A stretch of DNA of 64,000 bases. Source: Closterium sp. NIES-65 (taxonomy: Eukaryota > Streptophyta > Zygnematophyceae > Desmidiales > Closteriaceae). The position numbers were made by a program, and so were the translations under genes. Positions 30,473-42,027 of this stretch are shown piece by piece. The first letter of the stretch is position 1. Every line of letters begins with the position of its first letter. The DNA lies in NCBI GenBank assembly GCA_948144175.1, contig CANXME010002185.1, forward strand, positions 248,001 to 312,000, read 5' to 3'. The notes under the pieces were generated by a model, which was not told the DNA's origin, did no database searches, and saw only the letters and a program-made list of their open reading frames with translations.

Positions 30473-33244
30473 ATGGCCACCCCCAGTGTCCTGTCTTTTG
30501 ACGCTGAGGGTCGCGCCATTGACTTTCCAGTCTGGATTGAGGACCTGCAGCTGTACTTACTGTGCGATGCGATCGATGAGGTTTCTCTCTTTGACTTTGT
30601 CTCTGGAGCTGTCCCTGCCCCTCCTGCTGATGCTGACCCTGCTGTTCGCTCCAAGTGGGCCACACGCGATGCTGCTGCACGTCTTGCTGTGCGTCGCCAC
30701 CTCCCTTCCTCCGAGCGTGCCCACTTTAGTCAGTGCAAGACCGCTCAGGCCTTGTACGACGCTGTAGTTGCACGCTACTCCTCCCCTTCCTCCGCTACGC
30801 TGAGCCGCCTCATGCTACCGTTTCTCTTCCCTGACCTCGCTGCCTTTCCCACTGTCGCTGACCTCGTTACCCACCTCCGCGCTAGTGACGCTCGCTACCG
30901 CGCTGCCCTTCCTGCTGAGTTCCGCGCCGCAAACCCTCCTCCCATGTACATCACTCTCTACTTTCTCGTCACCCGTCTCCCTGAGTCCCTTCGTGTCGTT
31001 AGGGACCAGTTTCTCTCTGTCTGTCCCACCACCCTCACTGTCAACCTCCTTGAGGAGTCCCTGCTAGCGGCTGAGAAGAGCATCGTCGCTGTAGGGGCCT
31101 CTAGGGGTGACCCTCGCACCCCCATCTTTGAGGGGTGTTCTCCTTCCCCCCTGCTGCCCTCTGTCGCCTCTGCCGCTGCGGCCGACCTCACTGGTTTTGA
31201 GTCGGACGGTGCGGCGTCTGCCCCCAGCGGTAGACGCCGCTCTGGCAAGGGCAAGGGGGGCAAGGGAGCGGGTGGAGCTAGAGAGGGCAGTGGCGGAGGA
31301 GGTGGGGGTGGCGGAGGGAGTGGGGGTGGCGGTGGAGTTGGTGGCGGGAGTGGAGGTACTGGTGGCGGCGGTGGAGGCGGAGGTGGCGGCGGAGGCGGTA
31401 GCGGAGGAGGCGGGGGCGAGGGTACCGGTGGGGGCGGTGGCGGTGGAGACGGGGGTGGCGGTGGAGGCAGGAGTGGCGGTGGCGGCGGGGGTCGGAGTGG
31501 CTCGTCCCAGCGGAGCAGCTCTGGGGGTGGCCAGCGCCAGCAGCAGCAGCAGCAGCAGCAGCGCTCTCGCACCGTCCCCGCCCCTCAGCAGCTCCGTGAG
31601 TGGTACTTGCAGCGTCAGCGTGGTGGTGCGTTTGGTCCCTGCCCCTACGTTCTTCGCACCGGTGACCGTGCGGGGGAGAGGTGTGGAGACACCCACGCAG
31701 CCCGCCGCTGCTTTGGCCGCCTGACCGACGCCTGGCGTCAGCAGTTTCCGGAGGCCGCTGAGATCCCCCGCTGGGGGGAGCTGTCTAGGGCTGGTGTAGC
31801 CATTTATGATCTTGAATTTGATGCTATTCTTTCTGCTATGTATGCTGTGACTGGTAGTGATGAGGATGACTGTTACCGGTGTTTCCCGCCCGACCCGGGC
31901 ATTGGTACTGCTGCGTCAGGTGCTAGAGAGGCTGCTGCTCTAGGTGCCAGTGCGTCTGTGCTCTCAGGTACTGGTGAGTTTGCCCTCTCAGGTACTGTGT
32001 CGGCTTCGGCCTCTCACACCTTCACCCTTGATTCTGGAGCGTCTCGCTCCTTCTTTCGGGACCGCACCACTCTCATGCCGCTGAGTCGGCCGGTTGCGGT
32101 GTCCCTGGCTGACCCCTCTGGGGGGCCTGTCCTGTCTCGCTTCTCCACAGTCCTTCCGTGTCCGGCGGCCCCCTCTGGCACCCTGTCTGGTCTCTACCTC
32201 CCCTCGTTCTCGACGAACCTGGTGAGTGGTGCTGACCTACAGGATGCGGGTGTCCACCAGTTCACCCCTGCTCGTCAGCGAGTGACCCACTGCACGGAGG
32301 CTAGCACGGGACGCCACCTGGCTACGTTTACACGTCGGCCAGGGTCGAGCCTGTACACACTGACCACTGCTTCTCCTTCAAGTGCTGAGTCTGGTAGGGT
32401 CCCCTCGTCTGGTCAGGTGTTTGCCGCAGCGTCCAGGTCTGGTCCTGAGTCTGCCCCCTGTTCGTGTCGTCGTCTGTCTCACGAGACCCTCCTCTGGCAC
32501 CACCGCCTTGGCCACCCCTTTCTGCTTCGGCTCAGAGGCATGGCCTCCCGTCTTCTTGTGTCTGGTCTCCCCCGGTCTCTACCTCCCCTTCCTCAGGGCC
32601 CTGGCCCTGCCTGTGTCCCCTGTGTCGAGGGGCGCCAGCGTGCTGCCCCTCACTCCTCCCAGTTTCCTCCGACAGAGGCCCCGTTGCAGACGCTTCACAT
32701 GGACGTGTGGGGCCCAGCCCGCGTCCGTGGACAGGGTCAGGAGCGCTACTTCTTGCTCGTTGTTGACGACTACTCGCGTTACACCACACTCTTCCCCTTC
32801 CGCAGCAAGGGTGAGGTCACTGAGGTGCTGATCGACTGGATCCGCGCAGCTCGTCTTCAGCTCAGGCAGAGCTTTGGCTCCGACTTTCCTGTGTTGCGTC
32901 TGCACTCGGACAGAGGCGGAGAGTTCTCCTCTGGCCTTCTGCGTGCCTACTGTCGTGCGCGAGGCATCCGCCAGTCCTTCACGCTTCCGGACTCCCCGCA
33001 GAAAAATGGGATTGCTGAGCGCCGCATTGGTATGGTCATGGACGTCGCCCGTACGTCCATGATGCATGCGGCTGCCCCCCATTTTCTGTGGCCGTTTGCG
33101 GTCAGGTACGCAGCGCATCAGATCAACCTCCACCCCAGGGTCTCCAGGCCGGAGACCTCCCCAGCCCTGTTGTGGACGGGGAAGGTTGGCGATGCGTCGG
33201 CGTTCCGGGTCTGGGGATCTCGGGCGTTTGTCCGCGACTTGTGA
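30473..33244 (+). pseudogene. Copia H gag, protease and integrase (truncated)
   Basis: An open 923-codon stretch starting MATPSVL. Gag, a Gly-rich tract (about 31270-31500), PQQLREWY (31580-31606), the Cys/His motif CPYVLRTGDRAGERC followed by H and C, protease LDSGASRSFF, HRLGHPF, and an integrase with all three acidic residues (HMDVWGP, LHSDRGGEF, NGIAE). It ends at FVRDL-TGA, where the deletion joins the reverse-transcriptase segment. No other stop, so Gag, protease and most of integrase could still be made. Confidence 0.9.
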
Positions 33245-34343
33245 GTGGCATGACACACTGAGGACTACGCTCGCGGCACTTGGGTTTGCTCCGTCTACTG
33301 CCGACCCGTCGCTGTTTCTGCGCACCGACACCTCTCTGCGGCCGTTCTACATCCTCGTGTACGTCGACGACTTGGTCTTTGCCACAGCTGACACTGCTGG
33401 ACTCGCCTACGTGAAGTTCGAGCTGCAGAAGAGACACACGTGCACTGACCTGGGTGAACTGCGTAGCTACCTTGGCTTGCAGATCACCCGGGACAGAGCG
33501 CGCCGCACCATTACCCTGACTCAGTCACACATGGTGCAGCAGGTCCTTCAGCGCTTCGGCTTCACGTACTCCTCGCCTCAGGCCACTCCTCTGCCTACTC
33601 GCCACTCACTCTCAGCTCTGCCTTCGGATGAGTCCGTAGAGTCGAGTGGCCCGTTTGCAGAGCTTGTTGGCTGCCTCATGTACCTGATGACCTGCACACG
33701 ACCTGACCTTGCATACCCTCTTAGCATCTTGGCACGCTATGTTGCTCCTGGGAGACACCGACCAGAGCACATGGCTGCAGCGAAAAGGGTGTTGCGCTAC
33801 TTGTGCAGCACGTCGGGCATGGGGCTAGTGCTTGGAGGGCGCAGTCCAGTGGTCCTCACTGGGCACGCAGACGCTTCTTGGGCTGACGACCAGGCTACGC
33901 AGCGGTCGTCACAGGGTTACACCTTCAGCCTTGGTTCCGGCTCTGTTTCGTGGCGGGCTACCCGCTCGTCTTCTGTTCTCGGCTCCAGTTGTGAGGCTGA
34001 GATCTACGTTGGGGCTATGGCTGCGCAGGAGTTACGTTGGCTCACCTACCTTCTGACCGACCTTGGAGAGCAGCCTCGTTCTCCTCCAGTCCTGTACGTA
34101 GACAACAAGGCCATGCTGGCCTTGTGTCGAGAGCAGCGACTGGAGCACAGAACGAAGCACATTGCTCTCCGCTACTTTCTTGCTCGTGAGCTACAGCAGC
34201 GTGGACAGTTGCGACTTGCGTACGTGGCCTCTGAGGCCAACACTGCTGATGTCTTCACCAAGGCACTTGCGCCTTGTGATCATCAGCGTTGTTGCACGCA
34301 GTTGGGTCTTGTGCCTGTCTTGCCTCACTTGCTCTCCTCTTGA
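33241..34343 (+). pseudogene. Copia H partial reverse transcriptase and RNase H
   Basis: Begins inside reverse transcriptase at EWHDTLRTT, contains VYVDDLVF and RNase H (GHADASWADD, TKHIALRYF), and ends LLSS-TGA. The upstream half of reverse transcriptase is deleted, compared with copia B 18050-20046. The junction shares a few bases (GTGAGTGG). Confidence 0.9.
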
Positions 34344-34555
34344 CCTTGCTTGTACCTTCGCCTATATATACTCTTGTTCTTGCTTGTTTGCCTCTTGTAT
34401 ATCTCTATATATGATCTTGCATGTGAACTGGCCTTCTTGCCCTTGAACTTGTGCTCGGAATGCGTGGTGACTTTGTGATCCACCCTAAGCTTTGCTTTGC
34501 TTTGCTTGACTGGTCTTGTGACCCCTTGTTCTCCCCCACTTTGCCTATGGGGGTG
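34344..34555 (+). other. Copia H 3' noncoding block and polypurine tract
   Basis: Same block as in copia B: TATATA runs, GTGGTGACTTTGTGATCCACC, (CTTTG)n, and TATGGGGGTG before the LTR. Confidence 0.75.
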
Positions 34556-34686
34556 TGTCAGAACATCTAGCTTACTTGTTTCTATAGGCTATAGTGGGGT
34601 TTCCCATAAGGGGTACAACCCAATCAGGGTTTCCCATTTGTACTCACTTCGTTCATAGTCATTTCATTCTCGTTCACTTCTTCTCA
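34556..34686 (+). repeat. Copia H 3' LTR
   Basis: 131 bp, two substitutions relative to 29205-29335. Confidence 0.93.
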
Positions 34687-37600
34687 TCGGGAAGCTTTAA
34701 TTCAACGTTTCGAACCAATCAACTCCAGCTACATGGCGCGGCAGCAGATTCATCGGCATAAACAGTTCGGCAGTGTAAGACAGTACACGCAGCAGATGGA
34801 GAGCCTTTTCAACCGAATTACCGACCTGACCGAAGGGGAAAAAATCCAAGCGTATACTGAGGGGCTAAAGATGGAAGTCCGCCGACAGGTGATTGCCTCA
34901 AACTACAACAACTACCGCGACATGGTGTGTGCAGCAGAGAGATTTGATGCGCTGACGCGAGATCAACCCGAGACACGACGCCACGTGCCAAACCGATCAT
35001 TTGGCACAGAGCAATCGGCACCACCCACAACCGCCGACCCAATGGATATCGACAAGATCGACTCGAAGCAGCGGCCGACAAAATATGAGAAGTGCGAATT
35101 TTGCGGCGCAGTAGGACATCGACTCTTGGCGTGTTGGAAAATGAAGAAGGCACGAGCGGAGCTGCAGGGCAACAACAGTGCGACATCCACGATGGCGAAA
35201 AAAGGAGGACATAATGGCGCAAATTTAAAACGCCATGATTGGCCGGCAACAGGGGAAATCGCCGAGACAAATGGAGGCTCCGCGAAACAAGACTCTGCAC
35301 CGACCGGGAAACTCCAGCCGAACACCCCCGAGAGTAAGAATATTCCCTCTCGAAGTTTTCAAGCCTTTAAAAAATCCAGGGGAGATTTCGAGGCCAAGAA
35401 AAAGCCTTCAGACATTATTAAGGTACCTGAGAAGTTTGGCAAACCACTCCGGAGCGTTGAAAAGGGTCGTGCGTTCCAAGGAGTTCATATTCTCTCCGGA
35501 GCGTTGAAAAGGCTCCCCATTGCCCACAGGAGAAGCCTACACAGCTGCAAAGGCTTAAAGGAAGGTTCCAGACCAAGACGAAGCTGAATCGGCCTCGAAT
35601 AAAGCCTTCTAACCCAACTCAGTTGAAAACTGATATGGAGTCAGCAACTTCGAGCGTAGGACCGAGGGATGATCTATTCGACATACCCTACGGTCCTATC
35701 AGCGAGACCATCTACGGTTACTCGGAGCAGCTAAAACCACTACTTATCGAGGTAATCTGCAATGGGCGACGCCTTCGGGCAATGGTGGACAGTGGTGCGT
35801 CCCACTCGATGTGCGACCGCGGGACGTTGGAGAAAATTGGAGAATTTTCGGAGGAGACCAAGTTCACGGCAACGATGGTGGACGGTACAAAACTTCCCAT
35901 CCACGGCAAAGCATCACTGCAGCTGCACATAGGGGCGCTGAGGTGGAAGCCGACGTTGCCGATCACGAACATCAAGGGCTTAGATTTCATCTTGGGGCGA
36001 GATTTCTTGAAGCGGTTCAACCCTGAGATCGACTGGGTCAACAGGAAGGCGTGCATCTACAACAACGGGAAACGAGTGGAGCTGCGAAGCTGGACGGATA
36101 CAGGGAGCATTCCTGAAACGACACTGGCATGGTTCGAAAGAACGGTGAATGAAAGTAACACGGGCTACTTAGCACTGGTTATGGCAGCAGCAGAGAAGGA
36201 GAAGCCGAGTTCGGAGCTACCTGCAGCAGTGAAGGAGGTCTTGGAGCAGTACAAAGATATAATGCCCGACGACCTACCCGCAGAAGTACCTCAAGCATGC
36301 ACCCACGAGCACGAGATCGTGGAGGAACCAGGTGCGAAACCCGTCTCACGTTCACCATACCGACTGAGTCCGACCGAGCTGGCAGACATGAAGAAACAAA
36401 TAGAGTATCTACTGGACAGACAACTGATCCGCCCGTCCACCTCTCCCTACGGTGCACCAGTCCTCTTCACTCCAAAACCAGATGGCAGTCTACGGATGTG
36501 CATCGACTACCGTGCACTGAACAAATAGACAGTTAAAAACAAATACCCCATACCGCGCATAGACGACCTACTGGACCAACTGCGTGGTGCAACAGTCTTT
36601 TCGAAGTTGGACCTACAGTCGGGTTACTGGCAGATCAAGATGGCGGACAACTCGATCCACAAGACGGCGTTCCGTACCAGATACGGCTCCTACGAATACT
36701 TGGTGATGCCGTTCGGACTCTGCAACGCACCAGCAACGTTTCAGGCGGAGATGAATCACATCTTACGACCCCTGTTGGACGAGTGCGTGGTGGTGTACTT
36801 GGACGACATTCTTATCTACTCCAAGAACATGAAGGAGCACGTGGAGCATCTGCGGAAGGTGTTCGAGATCCTGCGGAAAAACAAGTTCTACGTGAAGCTG
36901 TCGAAGAGCGACTTTGCCCTGAAGAAGGTGCAGTTTCTCGGGCACATGGTGAGTGCCGAGGGCGTACACGTGGACCCGTGGAAGATCGAAGCCGTCAAGA
37001 AATTGAAAGTACCGGAGAACGTGAAGGAGTTGCAGCAGTTCCTAGGCTTCGCCAACTACTACAACAGGTTCGTGCCGCAGTACGCTAAGATAGCAGCGCC
37101 ACTGACCGACCTACTGAAAAAGGATACGCCCTACAAATGGGATACGCCTCATCAGCAAGCCATGGAGCAGCTACAGACAACACTGACTACAGCGCCAGTA
37201 CTCATCCTACTAGATCCAGACAAGGACTACGTGGTGGAAGCAGACGCTAGTGACCAAGCAGTCGGAGCAATACTGATGCAGGATCACGGACGCGGTTTGC
37301 AGCCCATCGCCTACCTCAGTAAGAAGCTACACGGAGCAGAACTGAACTACCCCATCCATGACAAGGAAGCCTTAGCGATAGTCATAGCCTTCAAGGCGTG
37401 GAGGTGTTACCTAGAGGGAGCCAAGACTACAGTCTATACTGACCACTGGAGTCTCAAATACCTGAAGTCGCAGCCGACGCTCTCACGACGACAGGTGCGG
37501 TGGGTGGACTTCCTGGAAACTCACTTCCACTACGACATCGTCTACAAGCCCGGGCTACACAACAAGGCAGACGCGTTGAGCCGCCCCGGACATGTAGCAG

Positions 37601-39061
37601 GCATCCAGCTCAACGGGATGAACCCTCTGCTCAAGGGTCTATTCCAACATGGGTACTCCGTGGACGCAGAAATCACTACAGCACAGAACCAAAAGCTGTT
37701 TCAGTGGGAGAAAGACCTTGCTGTAAGGAAGGGTTCAGGAAATATTTGGGTACCGAATTACGCCCCACTACAGCAGATCCTATTGGAGGAGTTTCACGAC
37801 GTACCATACGCGGGACATTTCGGGAGCAACAAGACGTTAGCAGGGATAGCGAAGTATTTTTACTGGCCCGGGATGGCAGCGGACATGCAGCAGTTCGTCA
37901 CCTCTTGCGACACGTGCCAGCGGATGAAGAGTAGCAAGCAGAAAAAAGCAAGGTTACTTCAGCCTCTACCCGTACCGGAGCAGCCATGGTAGGTCGTTAG
38001 CCTCGACTTCATCACAGGACTTCCTTCGACCTCACGGGGACATGATTCCATCCTCGTGGTGATCGATAAGTTCTCCAAAATGGGTCACTTCATACCGACC
38101 AACGCCACAGCTACAGCTGAAGCAACTGCTCGACTCTTCTTCGACCGCATCATCACCATCCACGGCATCCCCGCTACACTCATCTCAGACAGAGACCCAA
38201 AATTCACCAGTAAGTTCTGGAAGGAGCTCATGGGACTGTTGGGGACAAAGCTTGCAATGCCTTCAGCATACCACTCCCAGACTGACGGACAGACAGAGCG
38301 ACTCAATCAAGTGGTTGAACAGTTACTGCGCACAGCTTGCAAGGACGACGTCAGCCACTGGGACACACAGTTACCGACCCTAGAGTTCGCTTACAACAAC
38401 GCATCACATGCGGCCACAGGGAAAACTCATTTCTTTCTGTGTTATGGACGGGAACCACTCACCCCACAGCAGCCAACTACACCGGCACACGTTCAAGCCG
38501 CACATGACTTCGTCACCACCATGCAGCAGCTATGGGAGAAGACTCAGCGACGTCTCACCACGATGCAGAACTCCCAGAAGCAGTATGCCGATCGTCCGCG
38601 ACGAGATCACTCAGTAGCAGTCGGAGATCAGGTGCTTCTTGACACGCGCAACTTGAACCTGTCTCACCTCCCATCCAAACTCCGGCCTCACTTCTGTGGT
38701 CCTTTTCTTGTTGAGGCACAGGTGACACCAGTTACATTCCGCTTGCGCTTACCAGATACATGGAAGCTTCACAACGCTTTCCATGTCCAGCTACTGAAGC
38801 CCTACAAGGACCCCAACCAATAGTTCCAGGGACGGCAGCTACCGCCACCACCACCGGTTCTCGTACAGGATGAACCCGAGAACGAAGTGGAGCGCATTCT
38901 TACTCATCGGCGCCGCGGCGGCAAGACCCTCGAGTTCCTGATACGCTGGAAGGGATACGACCCCACTGAGGACAGTTGGGTTGCAGAAGCTGATATGGGC
39001 AACGCACGCCGTGCTCTCAAGGACTATCTTGTCAAGCAGGGTGTATCTCACGCCACCCAGC

Positions 39062-39439
39062 TTTGAGAGTACGACGGCTTAGGCCAGCTATGCTTGCTTG
39101 CCTTTACTTTATTATGCTATTTCTAGCATAGGATAATTATATGCATGCATGAATTGCTTGATTTCCTAGGCTAGGTGCTTTCCTATATTTTACTATAGTT
39201 ATAGCACCGAGCTAGGTTGCGTGCACCGAATTCTGGCTTTTCGGTTGCCACCGAATTGCCTTCTACCGAATTCGGTAAGGATCTGTTCGGGACGCTACGC
39301 GGCCCGCGGAACCTTCGTGTAACACCTGGTTACGGGGCCTTGTGTCGAGCCTATATATAGCCTCGTGTTGTACCCAGGTGATCATTCAATTCGATTCAAT
39401 TCACATTCTCTTTTCTGAGCTCGATCCTAGATCCTCACA
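39062..39439 (+). repeat. Gypsy D 3' LTR
   Basis: 378 bp, about eight differences from the 5' copy, including TG to TT at the first two bases. TATA box at 39351-39360. Confidence 0.93.
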
Positions 39440-41664
39440 GGAAGGTTAAGGTACCAAACATAACGCGTAGCGGCATTGATGAACGTAATGGTGTAGCTGA
39501 ATGCTCCTTGTCCAGGTTCGCGATTGTAACGGATGTCGCTGTACACTTTCTCAAGTGGCGCGTAAGCTGGTGCGCTGGGGTTGTGGTGAGAAGCGAATGG
39601 CCGATGTGGTTAGTCAACTTCGGGGCAGGTAAAGCATGTTCCACGAGCTCGTCGAAGTTCGCTTCTGTCGGTTAGGAGCAGTGAATCTTTGTCGAGCACT
39701 CCTGCTCTGATTGTGTTGTTTAACACCGTGTTGCTTGGATGTCCCATTCGTGCGTGCCAGATGTCTTCGCCAGCTCGATGTCCGGGTGAGCGACGGTACA
39801 AGTCGGAGTTGGAGTAGAAGCTTGCAGTAAAGTTTGCGCTTCGATGTTCTTCTCGTGGTATTGGGTTAAGCTGCTGCGCAGGAGTCGGTGGAGTGTCGTC
39901 GCCGATTGGAGCCGATGCACTTGAAGGACCAGCGATTGGTGTCGATGTTGCCGCTGCTGCTGCCGTTGTTTCTGCTACTGTCGATGTTGTCTCTGCTGCT
40001 GCCGATGTTGTCTCTGCTGCTGCCGAGTGTTGAATCGTTGCTAATGCTCTTGTTCGTTCTACCTCAAGGATGGTGTGCGAGTACCAAAAGCCTTCATGGC
40101 TGAAGTCAGGGTCGAGATCAAGTGGATGTGTCCAGGAGGTGAAAGTGACGATCCCGTCGCTGTCAGCTGTGCCGATATCTGGGACGAAGTCGAGGACGAA
40201 GACGTTATTTTTCAAGACGGCCTTCCCGATGTAGAGACTGCCCTTCCCGTGGTATAACTTAAACTCTTGAGTGGTGCTGTCTGCTTTGAGGTGTATGCCC
40301 TTCGCCATCAGTTGACTAATGCTTAGTAAGTTGTAGCCGAGTCCTTTTGCTATTTAAACCTTCGACATTTGCAGTATGACGTTTGTCTCTCGTGACTGAA
40401 GTTGAACTATGCCTTGTCGTCGTGTGCGCAGGTTCTGGTTGTTCGCGACGGTGATGACGACTTCCCGCTGGAGTTGGTATTCCCGTTGAACGAAGCGACC
40501 TGAAGAGCACATGTGTTGTCCGCAGCAACTGTCCAAGAACCAGGTATCCTTCCTAGACGGTTCGCTTTGGGCGATGGCTGCATACGTTGGGTTCGGTTGC
40601 AGCGACTTTCGACGTGGAATCCTTTCTTCTGGTGAGTAGTGGGGCGGCGATTTAGTGATGCAGGAGTCGGTCAATCTTGCCATGCAGCTGACGATGTTCC
40701 TTGTTCCTTGTGCTGGTTCTCCCGTCGATGTTGTTGACGTTTGAACTTGAGTGGTGGAATTTGCTTGCGTTGAGGCGACTTGACTGCTTGAAGGTCGGAG
40801 CTGCCGCTGCGTTGGTGCTGACTGCTGCCGGTTAGGGCAGTGCGTGCGGGGATAACCTGAAGTCTTGCAGAGATGACAGAACAGAGGTACGGGTTGTTGA
40901 CCTTGGTACTTGTTTTGCCGATGGTTGTTGTTGTAGTGCCGTTGAGTGTGGAAAGCGAACTCAGGGACTGACGTTTTCCTCTTGTGTTTTTCTTCTTGTA
41001 GGTCCATATCTTGCTGTTCAGCGTGAATCTCGGCGCAGAGAGCTTCTTTGGAGATTTTCCCTTGGGCTTGGAGAATGGCTCGAGTGGAGCTTCATTGCAG
41101 ACCAAGGCCGCCGATGATAACTGTAACGAATGCGTCTTCGGATATCGTTCCTCCGCATCGAAGAAGCTTGTCGCGCAAATCGCGACAGCGACTGATATAC
41201 GCCATCCCTTTTTCGCCCGGTTTCATTTCCACTGTTGTCAATTGCGCCATCAACCGACTCTGATTGACGCGGTCTGTTGCTTGATACAGGTTCTTCAGGT
41301 GGTTGTATGCAAGTTCGGCGGAGTTGCCGTATCCCCGGTAAGACTGAATGTTCTGTTGCTGTTTCGGAGTGATGTTCCTTGGTAGAATTGTGTACGCCAT
41401 CACTGACTGATACGTGTACTGCTGTTTGTCGTATTGCGTGCCATTTGTTGGATATGGCAGGGACCCGTTGGAGAAGCCGAGAATGTGCGCGCCTTCCATC
41501 ATTAGTTCAAATTCTAATGACTAGGTAAAGAAGTCTTTTCCGTCGAACGGTCTTGACGTTTGCAGTTTTAAGACGTGCGCAAACTGAGACTGAAATTGAA
41601 GTGCATCTAGTGTCTTCTCTTGCTCAGGTGAAGGCTGCTGACGCGGCATGAAGCTGACGGAGCC
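39440..41664 (-). pseudogene. Copia C Gag C-part, zinc knuckle, protease, pre-integrase
   Basis: Colinear with copia A 9800-12060. Shows the CHLC...YPRTHC knuckle (the GH of copia A reads GY, losing no ligand), the protease motif WFLDSCCGQHM as in copia A, and a pre-integrase WHARMGHPS. Lesions include TAA near 39613, TAA near 40352, TGA near 41094 and TAG near 41522, the last two where copia A has TGG. Confidence 0.88.
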
Positions 41665-41795
41665 TGTCAGAATGAGAAACAGGAATGGTTGTGACTAGCA
41701 GGAACAACAGTACAAATATGAAACCCTAATCTGGTGTACCCCCTAAGGTGTAACCCACTACAGCCTAGAACCACATAAACATATAATGTTTGACA
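41665..41795 (-). repeat. Copia E 3' LTR
   Basis: 131 bp, identical by eye to 48872-49002. The shared core in this copy reads GGCTGTAGTGGGTTA on the - strand (41751-41765). Confidence 0.95.
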
Positions 41796-42027
41796 CACCC
41801 CCATAGGCAAAGTGGGGCAGACCTAGGGGTCACAAGACCAGTCAAGGTAAAACAAGGCAAACAAGCTCAGGGTGGATCTCGAGGATTCCACACAAATTCC
41901 GAGCACAAGTAAGCGGTCACAAGACCAGCTCACATGCAGTTTTATAATAGAGCAACAGGTACAATGATCACAAGCTAGCAAGGGCAAACATGCAGGTATA
42001 AATATAATGATCACAGTACAGGCAAAG
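41796..42027 (-). other. Copia E polypurine tract and 3' noncoding block
   Basis: On the - strand the block ends TATGGGGGTG before the LTR, and contains the family GATCCACCCTGAGC and TGACTGGTCTTGTGACC segments. Confidence 0.7.

Larger units (their letters stand above)
29205..34686 (+). mobile_element. Copia H: family 2 element with internal deletion
   Basis: TSD tcggg (29200-29204, 34687-34691). LTRs 29205-29335 and 34556-34686 (131 bp, 2 differences). Removing H and one TSD restores the gypsy Gag frame exactly. A deletion at about 33242 removes the integrase end, the linker and the first part of reverse transcriptase. Confidence 0.95.
28748..39066 (+). pseudogene. Gypsy D gag-pol with chromodomain
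   Basis: Gag starts at 28748 with an Ala-rich N-terminus and resumes at 34692 after copia H. A zinc knuckle CEFCGAVGHRLLAC lies near 35095-35140, the protease has VDSGASHSM (35788-35814), reverse transcriptase YLDDILIYS (about 36796), RNase [12 protein letters not shown], the integrase zinc region HFGSNKT...CDTCQ, and catalytic DFITGLP, SDRDPKF and DGQTE. A chromodomain (EVERILTHRRRGG ... WKGYDPTEDSW, about 38890-38985) ends the protein at TGA 39064-39066. Lesions: TGA 29174-29176, copia H, a 47-bp frameshifting insertion (about 35466-35512), and TAG at 36526, 37990 and 38821. Chromodomains in such elements direct integration to modified histones. Confidence 0.93.
27938..39439 (+). mobile_element. 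Ty3/gypsy D: chromovirus containing copia H
   Basis: LTRs 27938-28316 and 39062-39439 (about 2 percent different), TSD ggaag (27933-27937, 39440-39444). Net length is about 6.0 kb without copia H. Domain order PR-RT-RH-INT plus a chromodomain defines a chromovirus. Confidence 0.95.

Noticed and set aside
36526..36528. Programmed readthrough at the TAG stops of gypsy D and copia B
   Set aside because: The stops lie inside reverse transcriptase, integrase or the linker and at different places in each element, not at a gag-pol boundary.
36526..38823. Genetic code change with TAG read as glutamine, taken as proven
   Set aside because: TAG also appears where related copies have GAG (53274, 55206), several stops are TGA or TAA, and the C2 and hAT genes seem to end in TAG. 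Kept only as an alternative in the findings.
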